Assembly (NCBI RefSeq): GCF_900108225.1
Contig: NZ_FNUZ01000003.1
Span: 248,001 to 312,000, forward strand
DNA: 64,000 nucleotides
Direction of reading: 5' to 3'
Source: Thalassococcus halodurans
GTDB taxonomy: Bacteria > Pseudomonadota > Alphaproteobacteria > Rhodobacterales > Rhodobacteraceae
Made by a program: the position numbers and the translations under genes. Below, one piece after another: positions 8,325-16,379 of this stretch (position 1 is the stretch's first letter; each line of letters begins with the position of its first letter). The notes beneath the pieces were generated by a model that searched no databases, was not told the origin of the DNA, and saw nothing but the letters and a program-made list of their open reading frames with translations.

Positions 8325-8354
8325 CTTATACGAGGTTCGTTCCATCCATCCCAA
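8325..8354 (-). promoter_or_regulatory. Candidate promoter of the OmpA-like lipoprotein gene
   Basis: On the minus strand TTGGGA (8349-8354), an 18-base spacer and TATAAG (8325-8330) lie about 46 bases before the start codon. The -10 is strong (five of six) and the -35 is poor. Confidence 0.35.
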
Positions 8355-8401
8355 GAAAACATCCTGTGAATAGGCAGCATTTTGCCAATAAGTTGATTTA
8401 C

Positions 8402-9238
8402 TCACGCATCCTCTCGCGCACCTTCCCATGCCAGAATCGCGCGTTTCACAGGAAGCCCCCAATGATAGCCACCCAAACCACCTGATTTGCGCAGGGCACG
8501 GTGGCACGGGATCAGATAACTGATCGGGTTCCGACCGACGGCTGTTCCCACGGCCCGCACCGCTTTGGGGTTACCAATCGCCTCGGCAATCTCGGAGTAG
8601 GTGGTCACATATCCCGACGGGACTTGCATCAGCGCCTCCCACACCTTGATCTGGAACGGCGCACCGATCAGCACCAAAGGCACCTCGCCCGGACCGGTGC
8701 CAAAGGCGGTCTGCGTCCATTGCGCCAGCTTCTCGGGCGCTTCAACAAACCGTGCTGCTGGCCAACGCGATGTCATATCGCGCATCGCTTCTTCTTCGCC
8801 GCTTTCAGCCGAAAACGCGATGCCGCAGATGCCTTTATCTGTACCCATCACCAATGCGGGGCCAAAGGGGCTATCGAACCAGCCCCAGTAAATCTCGCGC
8901 CCCTCTGCACCTGTGGCGTATTCACCGGGGCTCATAGCCTCCCACCGCAGGAACATGTCATGCAGGCGGCCCGTGCCGGACAGCCCTGTCGCATGGGCCG
9001 TTTCCAGCGTGGTGAACCGATCCCGCAGCAGCGCCTTGGCGTGTCCAAGCGTCAGATACTGGCTGAACCGTTTCGGGCTGACACCAGCCCACTGGGTGAA
9101 CACACGCTGGAAATGCGCAGGACTCATGTCCATCGCAGCGGCCAGTTCCTCAAGCGTGGCGGTTGGTCCCACCTGATCCACAAGTTCGATGGCGCGGCGC
9201 ATGATCTGGAAATGGTAGCCTTCGGTCTGCACGTTCAT
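8402..9238 (-). CDS. Methylated-DNA-protein cysteine methyltransferase with AraC-type helix-turn-helix
   Basis: 278 residues in two parts. Residues about 8-110 are an AraC-family DNA-binding domain (LEELAAAMDMSPAHFQRVF and a second helix-turn-helix). Residues about 115-275 are an Ogt/MGMT alkyltransferase with PCHR (C245 the methyl acceptor), QVPSGYVTTY and the GGYHWG segment. It repairs O6-alkylguanine by irreversible transfer to C245. Compared with E. coli Ada it lacks the N-terminal zinc/methylphosphotriester domain, so it should not act as the classical methylation-activated regulator. It may use the AraC domain only for DNA binding. It is divergent from nth, another DNA-repair gene, 108 bases away. 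Confidence 0.9.
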   Translation of the reverse strand: MNVQTEGYHFQIMRRAIELVDQVGPTATLEELAAAMDMSPAHFQRVFTQWAGVSPKRFSQYLTLGHAKALLRDRFTTLETAHATGLSGTGRLHDMFLRWEAMSPGEYATGAEGREIYWGWFDSPFGPALVMGTDKGICGIAFSAESGEEEAMRDMTSRWPAARFVEAPEKLAQWTQTAFGTGPGEVPLVLIGAPFQIKVWEALMQVPSGYVTTYSEIAEAIGNPKAVRAVGTAVGRNPISYLIPCHRALRKSGGLGGYHWGLPVKRAILAWEGAREDA

Positions 9239-9346
9239 CGGGGGCCTCGGTCAAATCAGGGTAGCTTGGCCACACCTTAGCGTCAGGACGCCGCGTCCCG
9301 CGACCCGAATGTTGCGCAATGTGCCCGCAGCCGTCATTAACGCGCC

Positions 9347-9991
9347 ATGGCAAAGCAGCTTGATTATCATACGATCCGCGAAATCTTTACCCGCTTCCAA
9401 GCGGCCGAGGCGGAACCGAAAGGCGAATTGAACCACGTCAACGCCTACACGCTTGTCGTGGCGGTCGCGCTGTCTGCGCAGGCCACCGATGCGGGCGTGA
9501 ACAAAGCGACCGAAAAACTGTTCCAGATCGCGGACACGCCGGAAAAGATGCTGGCACTTGGCGAAGAGGGCGTGATCGAACACATCAAGACGATCGGGCT
9601 TTATCGCAACAAGGCCAAGAACGTCATCAAGCTGTCCAAAATTCTGGTCGAAGAATACGGCAGCGAGGTTCCCAATTCCCGCGCCGCGCTTGAAAGCCTG
9701 CCGGGTGTGGGCCGCAAGACTGCGAACGTCGTGCTGAACATGTGGTGGCATTATCCGGCGCAGGCGGTGGATACCCACATCTTCCGCGTCGGCAACCGGA
9801 CAGGCATCTGCCCCGGCAAAGATGTGGTCGCCGTAGAACGCGCCATCGAAGACCACATCCCCGTCGATTTCCAACAACACGCACACCACTGGTTGATCCT
9901 GCACGGACGCTATATCTGCGTGGCCCGAAAACCCAAATGCGCGGCCTGCCATATCCGCGACCTCTGTCAGTTCGAGGACAAAACCGAATGA
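9347..9991 (+). CDS. nth: Endonuclease III
   Basis: A 214-residue DNA glycosylase/AP lyase of normal family length. The helix-hairpin-helix is LPGVGRKTA (118-126) with catalytic K124. The catalytic aspartate is D142 in AVDTHIFR. The C-terminal 4Fe-4S cluster ligands are C191, C198, C201 and C207 (C-x6-C-x2-C-x5-C). It excises oxidised pyrimidines and nicks abasic sites in base-excision repair. The stop overlaps the start of the downstream sugar kinase (ATGA), so the two are coupled. A repair methyltransferase lies divergently upstream. Confidence 0.95.
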   Translation: MAKQLDYHTIREIFTRFQAAEAEPKGELNHVNAYTLVVAVALSAQATDAGVNKATEKLFQIADTPEKMLALGEEGVIEHIKTIGLYRNKAKNVIKLSKILVEEYGSEVPNSRAALESLPGVGRKTANVVLNMWWHYPAQAVDTHIFRVGNRTGICPGKDVVAVERAIEDHIPVDFQQHAHHWLILHGRYICVARKPKCAACHIRDLCQFEDKTE

Positions 9992-10977
9992 AAAAGTACC
10001 AAGTCGTCGGCATCGGCAACGCCGTTGTAGACGTGATCACCCGCGCCGAAGACAGCTTTCTGGATCACATGGGGATCGAAAAAGGCATCATGCAACTGGT
10101 CGAACGCGAACGCGCCGAAGTGCTGTACGGCGCGATGGATGACCGCGTTCAGGCACCCGGTGGATCGGTTGCGAACACGCTGGCGGGCCTGGGCAATCTG
10201 GGTCTGCGCACCGCGTTTATCGGCCGTGTCAAAGATGACGCGCTGGGCCGCTTTTATGCGCAGGCCATGGCCGATGACGGCACCGATTTCGTGAACGCGC
10301 CTGTGGCGGGTGACGAACTGCCTACATCGCGATCCATGATCTTTGTATCGCCCGACGGCGAGCGCTCGATGAACACATACCTTGGCATCTCGTCCGAGGT
10401 CGGCCCCGATGACGTATCCGAGGACGTCGCAGGCGAGGCCGAGATCGTGTTTCTGGAAGGCTACCTGTTCGACAAGGACAAGGGCAAAGAAGCGTTTGTC
10501 AAAACCGCCCGCACCTGCCGCGCTGCGGGTGGTAAGGCTGGCATTTCTCTGTCCGATCCGTTTTGCGTCGACCGCCACCGCGATGACTTTCTGACGCTGA
10601 TCGAAAACGAACTGGATTTCGTGATAGGGAATGAGGCCGAGATTCGCGGCCTCTACGGCAACGACGATCTGGAATCCGATCTGGCCGCTGTCGCCGCGAT
10701 CTGCCCGATTGTGGTCTGCACACGTTCCGGTGACGGCGTCAGCATCATCCGCGACGGCCAGCGCACCGACGTGCCGGTTCAGAAAACCGTGCCTGTGGAT
10801 GCCACAGGCGCAGGTGACCAGTTTGCTGCCGGCTTCCTGTACGGCTTGGTGACAGGCGCGGATATGGACGCTGCGGGCCGCATGGGCTGCGCCGCTGCCG
10901 CCGAAGTTATCAGCCACATGGGCCCCCGCCCCGAGGTCAGCCTGCCCGAGTTGTTCAAGACCAACGGCCTGATCTGA
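9988..10977 (+). CDS. PfkB-family carbohydrate kinase, adenosine kinase-like
   Basis: 329 residues. I chose the ATG at 9988, which overlaps the nth stop by 4 bases. N-terminal GIGNAVVDV and GGSVANTLAGLGNLG are the substrate-binding segments of ribokinase/PfkB enzymes. C-terminal DATGAGDQFAAGFL holds the anion hole and the catalytic base D277. Overall it resembles the adenosine kinase group that is widespread in alphaproteobacteria. The reaction is phosphorylation of a nucleoside or sugar hydroxyl by ATP; adenosine is the likely substrate but other sugars cannot be excluded. A strong terminator follows directly. Confidence 0.88.
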   Translation: MKKYQVVGIGNAVVDVITRAEDSFLDHMGIEKGIMQLVERERAEVLYGAMDDRVQAPGGSVANTLAGLGNLGLRTAFIGRVKDDALGRFYAQAMADDGTDFVNAPVAGDELPTSRSMIFVSPDGERSMNTYLGISSEVGPDDVSEDVAGEAEIVFLEGYLFDKDKGKEAFVKTARTCRAAGGKAGISLSDPFCVDRHRDDFLTLIENELDFVIGNEAEIRGLYGNDDLESDLAAVAAICPIVVCTRSGDGVSIIRDGQRTDVPVQKTVPVDATGAGDQFAAGFLYGLVTGADMDAAGRMGCAAAAEVISHMGPRPEVSLPELFKTNGLI

Positions 10978-10997
10978 AACCTGAAGACTTGACTAGA

Positions 10998-11026
10998 AAC
11001 CGGCGCGATCCAGCGCCGGTTTTTTT
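10998..11026 (+). terminator. Intrinsic terminator after the PfkB-family kinase
   Basis: CCGGCGC (11000-11006) and GCGCCGG (11013-11019) form a perfect 7-bp stem with a 6-base loop, followed by seven T. The convergent SGNH hydrolase gene ends at 11032. Confidence 0.92.
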
Positions 11027-11031
11027 GTGCC

Positions 11032-11715
11032 TTACTGCCGCTCGGTCCGGACGATGATTTCGGCGATACGGCGGGCGATTTCCTGACTGGTTTTCGTCGC
11101 CGGATGCACCAGATCATTCGCGAAATAACTGGCATCGCCTTCTGGCACCAAGCCCTGCAAAGACAGATAGTTCAGCCGTCCGGATTGCTGCGAAAACAGA
11201 TCAATCCGCGCTTCCAGCGCATCGCCCCACGGTTTGCAGGCCTCGATCGGGGTGTCGATACCGGGGCTGCGCAGGTAGCCCACATAGATCACGCGCGATC
11301 CGTTATTGTGTATAGCGCTCAGTAACTTGGGGATTTCGCCACGCTTGCCGTCGGCCGAAATCAGGCGATCCAGCTTGCCCTTGCATGACTTGCTGCACCC
11401 ACAGCCCAGCCACAGATCGTTGCCGCCACCGTTCAGTACCACCCAGTCCCAGTGACCGGGTTTGTACTGGCGCGGAATAGAAAAGCCCAAAGCCCCCGTC
11501 AGCGGCAGGCGATAGATCATCCATGCGCCAAGCTTGGAGTTATCTTCGACCTCGGTTTTCAGGTAGCGTTCAAGGTATTGCCCGACCGAGCGGCCCTTGA
11601 TCTTGTGCACCGCCATCAGGGAATCGCCCATCACCAACACTTTGCGCTCTTGCGCCAGCGAACTGGTCGCTGACAGCAAAACGCTTATGCAAAGTGCCAA
11701 TAAAAAACGGGCCAT
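11032..11715 (-). CDS. Secreted SGNH/GDSL-family hydrolase
   Basis: 227 residues. I chose the ATG at 11715, where a signal peptide begins (hydrophobic 4-15, cleavage near SLA/QE at 21-22); the frame extends upstream into the end of polA. The nucleophile motif is GDSLM with S32, block III is GGGND with N99, and DLVH supplies D201 and H204, so the catalytic triad is complete. It resembles periplasmic SGNH/DUF459-type esterases acting on acylated glycans or peptidoglycan, with the substrate unknown. A cysteine-rich CGCSKSC at 105-111 is unusual and could form a disulfide or bind metal. It lies 31 bases downstream of polA on the same strand and may be cotranscribed. Confidence 0.83.
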   Translation of the reverse strand: MARFLLALCISVLLSATSSLAQERKVLVMGDSLMAVHKIKGRSVGQYLERYLKTEVEDNSKLGAWMIYRLPLTGALGFSIPRQYKPGHWDWVVLNGGGNDLWLGCGCSKSCKGKLDRLISADGKRGEIPKLLSAIHNNGSRVIYVGYLRSPGIDTPIEACKPWGDALEARIDLFSQQSGRLNYLSLQGLVPEGDASYFANDLVHPATKTSQEIARRIAEIIVRTERQ

Positions 11716-11746
11716 GTATCCTGCCTTGTTTAACGTGGTCAGCCGA

Positions 11747-14563
11747 TCAATGCGCCTCGGCCCAGTTCGCCCCCTGACCGGCATCAACAACCAGCGGCAC
11801 ATCCAGTTTTACAACGGGATCAGCGGCGTTTTCCATGACGTCGCGGGCCGCAGCGATCAATTCGTCGACAGCGCCTTCTTCCACTTCGAACAACAGTTCG
11901 TCGTGCACCTGAAGCAGCATCGTCGCGGGCAATTTCGCAATCGCATCCGGCATACGGATCATCGCGCGGCGGATGATGTCGGCGGCGGTGCCTTGAATGG
12001 GCGCGTTGATCGCGGCACGTTTAGCAAAGCCTGCGCGCGGGCCTTTGGCGGCGATCTCGGGCGTGTGGATCACGCGACCGAACAGGGTTTCCACACGGCT
12101 GTGTTTCTTGGCGAATTCGGTGGTTTCGTCCATGTAGGTCCGGATACCGGGGAAGCGTTCAAAATACCGATCGATAAAGCCCTGCGCCTCGGCCCGCGGA
12201 ATGCGCAGGTTCCGCGCAAGTCCAAAGCCCGAGATACCGTAAATCACACCGAAGTTGATCGCCTTGGCCTGACGGCGCACGTCCGGCGTCATTTCGTCCA
12301 AGGGCACGTTGAACATTTCAGACGCGGTAGCTGCGTGAATGTCCTGCCCTTCGCGGAACGCCTGTTTCAGCGCATCAATGCCCGCGATATGCGCCAGAAT
12401 GCGCAGTTCGATCTGGCTGTAGTCCAACGACACCAGCACCTTGCCCTGTTCGGCAATGAACGCCTCGCGGATGCGGCGGCCTTCTTCGGTCCGGACGGGA
12501 ATGTTTTGCAGGTTCGGATCGGTCGAGGCCAAGCGCCCCGTGTTCGCGCCCGCGATGGAATAGGACGTGTGCACGCGGCCCGTTTCGGCGTTGATGTGTT
12601 CCTGCAGCGCGTCGGTGTAGGTCGATTTAAGCTTGGACAACTGACGCCAGTCCAGAACGCGGCGCGGCAGTTCGTGTTCGGTTGCCAGATCCTCAAGCAC
12701 ATCAGCGCCGGTTGCATAGGCGCCGGTCTTGCCCTTTTTGCCACCCTCGAAACCCATCTTGTCGAACAGAATCTCACCCAGCTGTTTGGGCGATCCGACG
12801 TTAAAGGGCTGGCCCGCCATTTCGTGGATTTCGGCCTCAAGCCCCGCCATTTTCTGCGAAAACGCGTTGGACATGCGCGACAGCGTATCGCGATCCACCT
12901 TGATGCCCGCACGTTCCATATCCGCCAGAACCGGCACCAAGGGGCGCTCCATGCCTTCATAGACACGGGTCACCTTGGCCTGATGCAGTTGCGGCTTGAA
13001 AATCTGCCAAAGGCGCAGGGTGATATCCGCATCCTCGGCCGCGTATTTCGTGGCCTCATCAATCGGGACCAGATCAAATGTAATCTGACTTTTGCCCGAA
13101 CCGATGACCTCTTTGATCGGGATCGGCGAATGGGACAGATAGCGTTCGGACAGTGCGTCCATGCCATGGCTGTGCAGACCTGCATTCATCGCATAAGACA
13201 ACAACATCGTGTCATCAATCGGTGCGATATCAATGCCATAGCGCGCCAGTACCTTGGCGTCGTATTTCATGTTCTGGCCGATTTTCATCACAGCCGGATC
13301 TTCCAGCAGCGGTTTCAGCAGCGCCAGCGCCTCGTCCAGTTTGATCTGCCCTTCGGCCAATTCGGCCCCACCGAACAGATCATCGCCCCCTTGGCTGCGA
13401 TGCCCCAAGGGGATGTAAGCCGCCTTTCCCGCCTCGACCGACAAAGACACACCGACCAGTTCCGCCGTCATTTCGTTCAGGCTGGTGGTTTCGGTATCGA
13501 CCGCCACGTAACCAAGCTCATGCGCCTGCGCGATCCACGTCTTCAACGCCTCGACATCGCGCACACAATCGTAGCTGGCCGGTTCAAACGGGATGTCCGC
13601 CACCGACGGGCCGTTGTCGGCGGGCGGGTTCGCACCCTGCGGTGTGGTGTCAGGAATGACCGGAGCCTCGACCCCGAACGCATCCGCAATCCGCTTGGTC
13701 AGCGTGCGGAATTCCATCTCTTTCAAAAAACCTAGCAACGTGCCGGGATCAGGATCGGTGTGTTCCAGATCATCCAGCGTGAAATCCAGCGGCGTTTCAC
13801 AATCCAGCTGCACCAGCTTTTTCGACAGTTCGATCTGATCGCGCTTTTCGATCAGGGTCTGACGGCGCTTGGGCTGTTTGATCTCTTCCGCGCGGTCCAA
13901 CAGTTCTTCCAGCGTGCCGAATTCACCCAGCAACTGAGCCGCCGTTTTCACACCGATCCCCGGCGCGCCCGGCACGTTATCGACGGAATCGCCTGCCAGC
14001 GCCTGAACATCCACCACGCTTTCGGGATAAACGCCGAACTTTTCAAACACGCCATCGCGGTCGATCACACGGTTCTTCATGGCGTCGTACATGACAACAC
14101 CATCGCCTACCAACTGCATCAGGTCCTTGTCCGAACTGACGATCGTGACCGACCCGCCCGCCTCACGCGCCTGACAGGCCAGCGTGGCGATGATGTCGTC
14201 AGCCTCGTAGCCTTCAAGCTCTTTGCAGGCGATATTGAACGCCTCGGTCGCGCGACGGGTCAACGGGATCTGCGGGCGCAGATCTTCGGGCATCGCCTCT
14301 CGGTTGGCTTTGTACTGATCGTACAGATCGTTGCGGAAGGTATGACTGCCTTTGTCGAAGATCACCGCAATATGCGTCGGCGCATCCTTGCCCGAGTTAT
14401 TTTCGACATAGCGCTGCAACATGTTGCAGAACCCGGACACGGCCCCAATCGGCAAACCGTCAGATTTGCGGCTCAGCGGCGGCAGGGCGTGATAGGCGCG
14501 AAAGATGAAAGCCGATCCATCAATCAGATGCAGATGCGATCCCTTGCCAAATCCCGTGCTCAT
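11747..14563 (-). CDS. polA: DNA polymerase I
   Basis: 938 residues. I chose the ATG at 14563 because GGAG lies 8 bases upstream; a longer frame reaches 14641. Three domains are complete. The 5'-3' exonuclease spans about 1-290 (FDKGSHTFRNDLY, EGYEADDIIA). The proofreading 3'-5' exonuclease spans about 330-525, with D356/E358 in DTETT and Y507/D511 intact, so it should be active. Family A polymerase spans about 560-938, with motif A D714 in SLDYSQIELR, motif B RRQAKAINFGVIYG and motif C VHDE (D888). It fills gaps in repair and removes RNA primers. A SGNH hydrolase follows and a zinc-finger gene lies upstream on the same strand. Confidence 0.97.
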   Translation of the reverse strand: MSTGFGKGSHLHLIDGSAFIFRAYHALPPLSRKSDGLPIGAVSGFCNMLQRYVENNSGKDAPTHIAVIFDKGSHTFRNDLYDQYKANREAMPEDLRPQIPLTRRATEAFNIACKELEGYEADDIIATLACQAREAGGSVTIVSSDKDLMQLVGDGVVMYDAMKNRVIDRDGVFEKFGVYPESVVDVQALAGDSVDNVPGAPGIGVKTAAQLLGEFGTLEELLDRAEEIKQPKRRQTLIEKRDQIELSKKLVQLDCETPLDFTLDDLEHTDPDPGTLLGFLKEMEFRTLTKRIADAFGVEAPVIPDTTPQGANPPADNGPSVADIPFEPASYDCVRDVEALKTWIAQAHELGYVAVDTETTSLNEMTAELVGVSLSVEAGKAAYIPLGHRSQGGDDLFGGAELAEGQIKLDEALALLKPLLEDPAVMKIGQNMKYDAKVLARYGIDIAPIDDTMLLSYAMNAGLHSHGMDALSERYLSHSPIPIKEVIGSGKSQITFDLVPIDEATKYAAEDADITLRLWQIFKPQLHQAKVTRVYEGMERPLVPVLADMERAGIKVDRDTLSRMSNAFSQKMAGLEAEIHEMAGQPFNVGSPKQLGEILFDKMGFEGGKKGKTGAYATGADVLEDLATEHELPRRVLDWRQLSKLKSTYTDALQEHINAETGRVHTSYSIAGANTGRLASTDPNLQNIPVRTEEGRRIREAFIAEQGKVLVSLDYSQIELRILAHIAGIDALKQAFREGQDIHAATASEMFNVPLDEMTPDVRRQAKAINFGVIYGISGFGLARNLRIPRAEAQGFIDRYFERFPGIRTYMDETTEFAKKHSRVETLFGRVIHTPEIAAKGPRAGFAKRAAINAPIQGTAADIIRRAMIRMPDAIAKLPATMLLQVHDELLFEVEEGAVDELIAAARDVMENAADPVVKLDVPLVVDAGQGANWAEAH

Positions 14564-14721
14564 GCCGTCGTCTCCATAATCAGCGTCATCAGGTTTCTGA
14601 CATGTTCCGAAGGATGCCGCCAGCAAGTCTTTTGCCGACAACAGTCACAAACAGCCGAAACAGCAAAAGCCGCCAAACCGCAGGTCTGGCAGCGATCGGG
14701 TCAATCTACAGAAAGAATGGA

Positions 14722-14901
14722 TCAGGCTTTGTCGGCGTGATCTTTGTGAATAAAGCGGGCATCGCAATAGCCGCACTCGACCCAGCCCTGATCTTGGGGG
14801 ATCTGCAGCCACACACGGGGATGACCCAAAGCACCTTCGCCGCCATCACAGGCAACACGATAGGTATCGACGATTTTAGTTTCAGGCGCGTCCTGGCTCA
14901 T
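14722..14901 (-). CDS. Zinc-finger domain protein (zf-CHCC type), 59 residues
   Basis: A small minus-strand gene (ATG at 14899-14901, TGA at 14722-14724). The translation begins [14 protein letters not shown] and carries C18, H27, C43 and C46 in the pattern C-x8-H-x15-C-x2-C, with GHPRVWLQI and [12 protein letters not shown] around the ligands. This is the zf-CHCC fold, related to the NDUFS6 accessory subunit of mitochondrial complex I. In alphaproteobacteria it is a small free-standing protein, possibly associated with respiratory complex I. It lies 158 bases upstream of polA and divergent from the ABC ATPase. It is easily missed because of its length. Confidence 0.88.
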   Translation of the reverse strand: MSQDAPETKIVDTYRVACDGGEGALGHPRVWLQIPQDQGWVECGYCDARFIHKDHADKA

Positions 14902-14976
14902 TGCGTGGATTCCCCTCGGGTCTTCTTTGCACTAGATGCCTTATGAGCAAATCTTACGAAGGGGGCAAGTCAGAGC

Positions 14977-15909
14977 ATGAGCAATGATGCAATCCGTATC
15001 CAAGGGTTACGCAAAACCTACAAAGCCCAAGGCAACGCCCCAGCCAAAGACGCGCTAAAGGGGATCGACCTGACAATCCCCGAAGGCAGCGTATTCGGCC
15101 TGCTTGGGCCAAACGGTGCGGGCAAGTCCACATTGATCAACATTCTGGCGGGCCTTGTGAAGAAAACAGCCGGTCAGGTGGAAATCTGGGGCTTCGATCA
15201 GGACAAGAACCCGCGCCAGTCCCGCGCGTCGATCGGTGTGATGCCGCAGGAACTGAACCTCGACCCGTTTTTCACCCCACGCGGCGCGCTGGAAGTGCAG
15301 GCAGGCCTCTACGGCGTGCCGAAATCCCAACGCCGGTCAGATGAAATCCTGAAAATGGTCGGGCTAGAGGATAAGGCCCACGCCTACGCCCGCACCCTGT
15401 CCGGCGGTATGCGCCGCAGGTTGCTGCTTGGGAAGGCGCTGGTTCATCACCCCCATATCCTTGTTCTGGATGAACCCACCGCAGGCGTGGATATCGAACT
15501 TCGCCAGATGCTGTGGGAAAACGTGCGCAAACTGAACCGCGAACGGGGTATGACGATCATCCTGACCACCCACTACCTCGAAGAAGCCGAGGAAATGTGC
15601 GACGAGATCGCGATCATCAACAAAGGCAGCCTGATCGCCCGCGACAGCACGAAGAACCTTCTGGGCCAACTGGACAGCCGCACCATCGTGATCGACCCGT
15701 CTGAGCGACCAGACACACTACCAGACGTCGACCACGTCCGGATCGAAACCCGCGAAGACGGCACTCTGGCCTTCCACTACCGTGCCAGCGACATCAGCGC
15801 CGACGACGTTCTGGATGCCGTGCGCGATGCAGGCATCCGCATCCGCGATGTGCGAACAGAACAACCCGATCTGGAAGATGTGTTCCTGAAACTCACGCGC
15901 GCAGCATAA
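14977..15909 (+). CDS. ABC-2-type transporter ATP-binding protein, YadG-like
   Basis: 310 residues. Walker A is GPNGAGKST (44-52), signature LSGGM (141-145), Walker B ILVLDEP (161-167), with TTHYLEEAEEMCD as the H-loop region. The C-terminal 70 residues (after about 235) form the extra domain typical of ABC-2 exporters of the YadG/CcmA/DrrA group. The usual partner is a YadH-like membrane permease, and none is present: the next gene is a convergent HIT protein. The permease may be elsewhere, or the protein may have another partner. AAGGGGG lies about 10 bases upstream of the start. The substrate is unknown. Confidence 0.88.
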   Translation: MSNDAIRIQGLRKTYKAQGNAPAKDALKGIDLTIPEGSVFGLLGPNGAGKSTLINILAGLVKKTAGQVEIWGFDQDKNPRQSRASIGVMPQELNLDPFFTPRGALEVQAGLYGVPKSQRRSDEILKMVGLEDKAHAYARTLSGGMRRRLLLGKALVHHPHILVLDEPTAGVDIELRQMLWENVRKLNRERGMTIILTTHYLEEAEEMCDEIAIINKGSLIARDSTKNLLGQLDSRTIVIDPSERPDTLPDVDHVRIETREDGTLAFHYRASDISADDVLDAVRDAGIRIRDVRTEQPDLEDVFLKLTRAA

Positions 15910-15930
15910 ACCAAGCCGACCAAACCCGAG

Positions 15931-15983
15931 CCCCTGCCAAAGCAGGGGTGAGATAAACCTGCGCGTGGCCCACAGGGCCGCGC
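15931..15983. terminator. Two hairpins between convergent ABC ATPase and HIT genes
   Basis: CCCCTGC-CAAA-GCAGGGG (15931-15948) and a GGCCC-ACA-GGGCC stem extended by GCGC (15961-15983) lie in the 90-base convergent gap. Neither has a T-run, so termination would be weak or factor-assisted. Confidence 0.4.
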
Positions 15984-15999
15984 ACAATGGGATCAGGAC

Positions 16000-16371
16000 T
16001 TAGCTGGCAGGCGTCAACATACGGCCAAGGTTGCGACCCGCCAGAATATGCACATGCAAATGCGGCACTTCCTGCACACCGTTCTTGCCAGCGTTGGCGA
16101 TCAGACGGAAACCATCCGCCTCGACACCTTCCATCTTGCAAACCTCACCGACCGCACGCACGTAATCGACGATTTCCACATCCGAGGCTGTCTGCGCAAA
16201 GTGATCGAAGCACACGTAAGGCCCCTTTGGGATCACCAGAACATGGGTCGGCGCCTGCGGGTACAGATCGCGGAACGCAAGGCTGTGTTCGGTTTCAAGA
16301 ACCGTGGTGTTCGGAATTTCCCCGCGCAGGATTTTCGCAAAGATATTCTGATCGTCGTAGCTATAGGCCAT
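16000..16371 (-). CDS. HIT-family nucleotide-binding protein
   Basis: A 123-residue protein ending with the histidine triad H104-L-H106-V-H108, preceded by NAGKNGVQEVPHLH. The N-terminal NIFAKILRGEIP is typical of the bacterial HINT/HIT branch. These cytoplasmic hydrolases cleave AMP-linked phosphoramidates or dinucleotides; the cellular role is usually undefined. GAGGA lies 5 bases upstream of the start. It follows the DUF5928 glycosyltransferase gene by 8 bases on the same strand, so the two are probably cotranscribed. Confidence 0.92.
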   Translation of the reverse strand: MAYSYDDQNIFAKILRGEIPNTTVLETEHSLAFRDLYPQAPTHVLVIPKGPYVCFDHFAQTASDVEIVDYVRAVGEVCKMEGVEADGFRLIANAGKNGVQEVPHLHVHILAGRNLGRMLTPAS

Positions 16372-16379
16372 GTCTGTCC

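Noticed and set aside
11597-13735. Long plus-strand open frame of 712 codons opposite polA
   Set aside because: It is antisense to a well-conserved polA with intact motifs; such shadows are common in GC-rich DNA and its composition is implausible for a protein.
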